A DNA stretch of 23,166 nt, taken from Bacteroidota bacterium (GTDB taxonomy: Bacteria; Bacteroidota; Bacteroidia; CAMBQF01). Location: assembly GCA_027483285.1 (NCBI GenBank), contig JAIXUZ010000373.1:1-23166 (forward strand). Direction: 5' to 3'. A program made the translations under genes and the position numbers. Within the stretch, counting starts at the first letter, position 1, and each line of letters begins with the position of its first letter. The notes beneath the pieces were generated by a model. The model searched no databases and was not told where the DNA came from. It saw only the letters and a list, made by a program, of their open reading frames with translations. Below, in pieces: positions 22,038 to 23,166 of this stretch.

Positions 22038-22187
22038 TTACATAAAATACTTCATATAACGGTCGGCTACATACGTTACCGTAAAGTAGGCAACCTGCCC
22101 TTTGTACATCATGTAAACAGTACCGGCTAATGCGGCGCCTATCAACTTGTTGTGTACAATAAAGGTGCGGTTAGCAATTTCTTTCAT
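22038..22187 (-). CDS. Small ORF, 49 aa, possibly membrane-associated
   Basis: A 49-codon ORF runs from the ATG at 22185-22187 to TAA at 22038-22040. The peptide starts MKEIANRTFIVHNKLIGAAL and ends in DRYMKYFM. A moderately hydrophobic middle (LIGAALAGTVYMMY, then VAYFTVTYV) could be one or two short membrane passes, with basic residues at the N-terminus. Support for its being real comes from the perfect -7 element (TAAGTTTG, minus strand of 22220-22227) about 33 bp upstream, and from the lack of any competing gene here. I do not recognise the family. Confidence 0.5.
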   Translation of the reverse strand: MKEIANRTFIVHNKLIGAALAGTVYMMYKGQVAYFTVTYVADRYMKYFM

Positions 22188-22219
22188 AATTGGGTAAGGG
22201 TTGGGTTAAACTCTCAGTA

Positions 22220-22227
22220 CAAACTTA
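22220..22227 (-). promoter_or_regulatory. -7 element for the leftward small-ORF / 97-aa unit
   Basis: The minus strand reads TAAGTTTG, a perfect match, preceded by TTGTGC. The same TTGTGC lead precedes the divergent -7 at 22302. No -33 TTG at normal spacing is clear. Confidence 0.5.
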
Positions 22228-22301
22228 GCACAAGTGCCTGCCAATTACTTTTTTGCCATACGTACTTGTGTACACGGGTAAGATTTGTGAAAAATTTGTG
22301 C

Positions 22302-22309
22302 TATTTTTG
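22302..22309 (+). promoter_or_regulatory. -7 element for the dihydroorotase-like gene
   Basis: TATTTTTG is a perfect TAnnTTTG match 39 bp before the ATG at 22349, preceded by TTGTGC. A TTTG at 22284-22287 is too close (14 bp) for a standard -33. Confidence 0.5.
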
Positions 22310-22348
22310 AACAATCAACCTAATATTCTTTTTAGCCGGAAAAAATCA

Positions 22349-23166
22349 ATGAAAATTCTTATAAAACAAGCTACCGTAGTAAATGCAGGTTCAAAGTTTA
22401 ACAAGAAAATAGTTGATGTATTAATAGATTCCGGAGTAATAGTCAAAGTAAGTGAAAGCCCAATAACCGATGCTTCCGATAAGATTTTTGAAGCAGAAGG
22501 CCTTCACCTTTCGTTAGGCTGGGCCGATATTACGGCAAACTTTGCCGACCCGGGCTTTGAATACAAAGAAGATATGGCTAGCGGGGCCGCTGCCGCGCAA
22601 GCAGGCGGATACACTGCCGTGGGTGTTCAACCTGCCACGCAACCTGCGTTACACACCAAATCTGAAATTGAATATATAGTTGCCAAAAGCGCTAACAAAG
22701 CGGTAGAGGTTTGGCCTATAGGCTCGCTGTTTGTGGCGAATGAGGGGAAAGACCTTGCCGAATTATACGATATGAAACTGGCAGGTGCCGTAGCTTTTTC
22801 TGATGCTAAAAGGCCTATTGCCGATGCCGGCGCCCTTAGCCGCGCGCTGCAATACAGCGGTGGTATAAATACCCCGATTATGGTGTTGCCTTATGATAAA
22901 ACAGTAGCCCCCGGCGGAATGGTAAACGAGGGCGAGGTAGCTACCCGTTTGGGCTTAAAAGGCATACCTGCATTGGCCGAGGAGTTGATGGTGGCCCGCA
23001 ACATTAAATTGGCTGAGTACAACAACGCCCCGTTGCACTTCACTGCCATATCAACCAAGGGTTCTGTTAAGCTGGTAAAAGAAGCCAAGGCTTCGGGATT
23101 AAAGATAACCGCAGGTGTAAACTTCTACAACCTGTTTCAAACGGATGATGCCCTTACAGGCTTCGA
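22349..23166 (+). CDS. Dihydroorotase-like protein lacking metal ligands (3' end outside window)
   Basis: The first 272 codons of an open frame run off the window. The fold is a type I dihydroorotase/amidohydrolase: an N-terminal beta segment (ILIKQATVVNAGSKF), then GWADITANFADPGFEYKED, SGAAAAQAGGYTAV, VAFSDAKRPIADAGAL, NEGEVATRLGLKGIPALAEE and LHFTAISTKGSVKLVKEAK. In active enzymes the first strand carries DxHxHxRxPG. Here the two His and the Arg are Thr62, Asn64 and Ala66. The HAED-type His is lost in the VLPYDK segment, and the HxxH pair before the ST motif keeps only His230 (the second is Ala233). The metal site is therefore gone and catalysis is unlikely. Pseudomonas PyrC' is a known inactive dihydroorotase that acts as a structural partner of aspartate transcarbamoylase. 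A similar non-catalytic role is plausible here but unproven. The C-terminus is unseen. Confidence 0.85.
   Translation, partial: MKILIKQATVVNAGSKFNKKIVDVLIDSGVIVKVSESPITDASDKIFEAEGLHLSLGWADITANFADPGFEYKEDMASGAAAAQAGGYTAVGVQPATQPALHTKSEIEYIVAKSANKAVEVWPIGSLFVANEGKDLAELYDMKLAGAVAFSDAKRPIADAGALSRALQYSGGINTPIMVLPYDKTVAPGGMVNEGEVATRLGLKGIPALAEELMVARNIKLAEYNNAPLHFTAISTKGSVKLVKEAKASGLKITAGVNFYNLFQTDDALTGF

Overview
The window looks like a chromosomal segment of a member of the Bacteroidota. The evidence is two secreted proteins with type IX secretion (T9SS) C-terminal sorting domains, a TonB-dependent receptor with an N-terminal carboxypeptidase-like domain, several perfect copies of the Bacteroidota -7 promoter element TAnnTTTG, and near absence of Shine-Dalgarno sequences. 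No mobile element, phage gene, tRNA, rRNA or CRISPR array is visible, and the gene content is mostly core or lineage-conserved.

Layout, left to right. (1) 2-151 is the 3' end of a 3-oxoacid CoA-transferase subunit A gene, closed by a hairpin terminator shared with the convergent operon. (2) 256-5042 (minus) is a two-gene, translationally coupled envelope operon: a large periplasmic TPR protein followed by a plug-less outer membrane beta-barrel. (3) 5386-9205 (plus) is a TonB-dependent receptor coupled to an unusual enzyme that fuses an N-terminal SCP2 lipid-carrier domain to an alpha-methylacyl-CoA-racemase-like CaiB/BaiF domain. (4) 9295-10049 (minus) holds two small Asp-Ser-Ile-rich lipoproteins, and 10187-10756 (plus) a probable lipoprotein with two Cys-rich GCTD...DGSC repeats and codon use typical of high expression. 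(5) 10839-12194 (plus) encodes a YegS/BmrU-type lipid kinase and a DUF4920 protein. (6) 12279-16444 (minus) encodes an M14 metallocarboxypeptidase with a T9SS tail, a NUDIX hydrolase and a membrane-anchored SGNH hydrolase. (7) 16488-18800 (plus) is a bifunctional class A penicillin-binding protein, divergent from the SGNH gene across only 43 bp. (8) 18871-20763 contains ruvA (minus), a secreted hypothetical protein and a CobB-type sirtuin (plus). (9) 20841-22187 (minus) carries a small T9SS cargo protein, a conserved 97-aa hypothetical protein and a 49-aa small ORF. (10) 22349 to the window end is a dihydroorotase-like protein that has lost its metal ligands.

Functional themes are envelope and secretion (TPR/barrel pair, TonB receptor, lipoproteins, T9SS cargo, PBP1A, SGNH protein) and acyl-CoA or lipid metabolism (CoA-transferase, SCP2-racemase fusion, lipid kinase, sirtuin of the desuccinylase type). 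Transcription units are separated by clear hairpins, three of which share a CCCCG...CGGGGATTTT stem and two of which also share their loop. The most interesting items are the SCP2-racemase fusion coupled to a TonB receptor, the metal-ligand-free dihydroorotase homologue, the TPR/plug-less-barrel pair, and two compact divergent promoter regions built from inverted -7 elements. I did not find a clearly new defence or mobile system.
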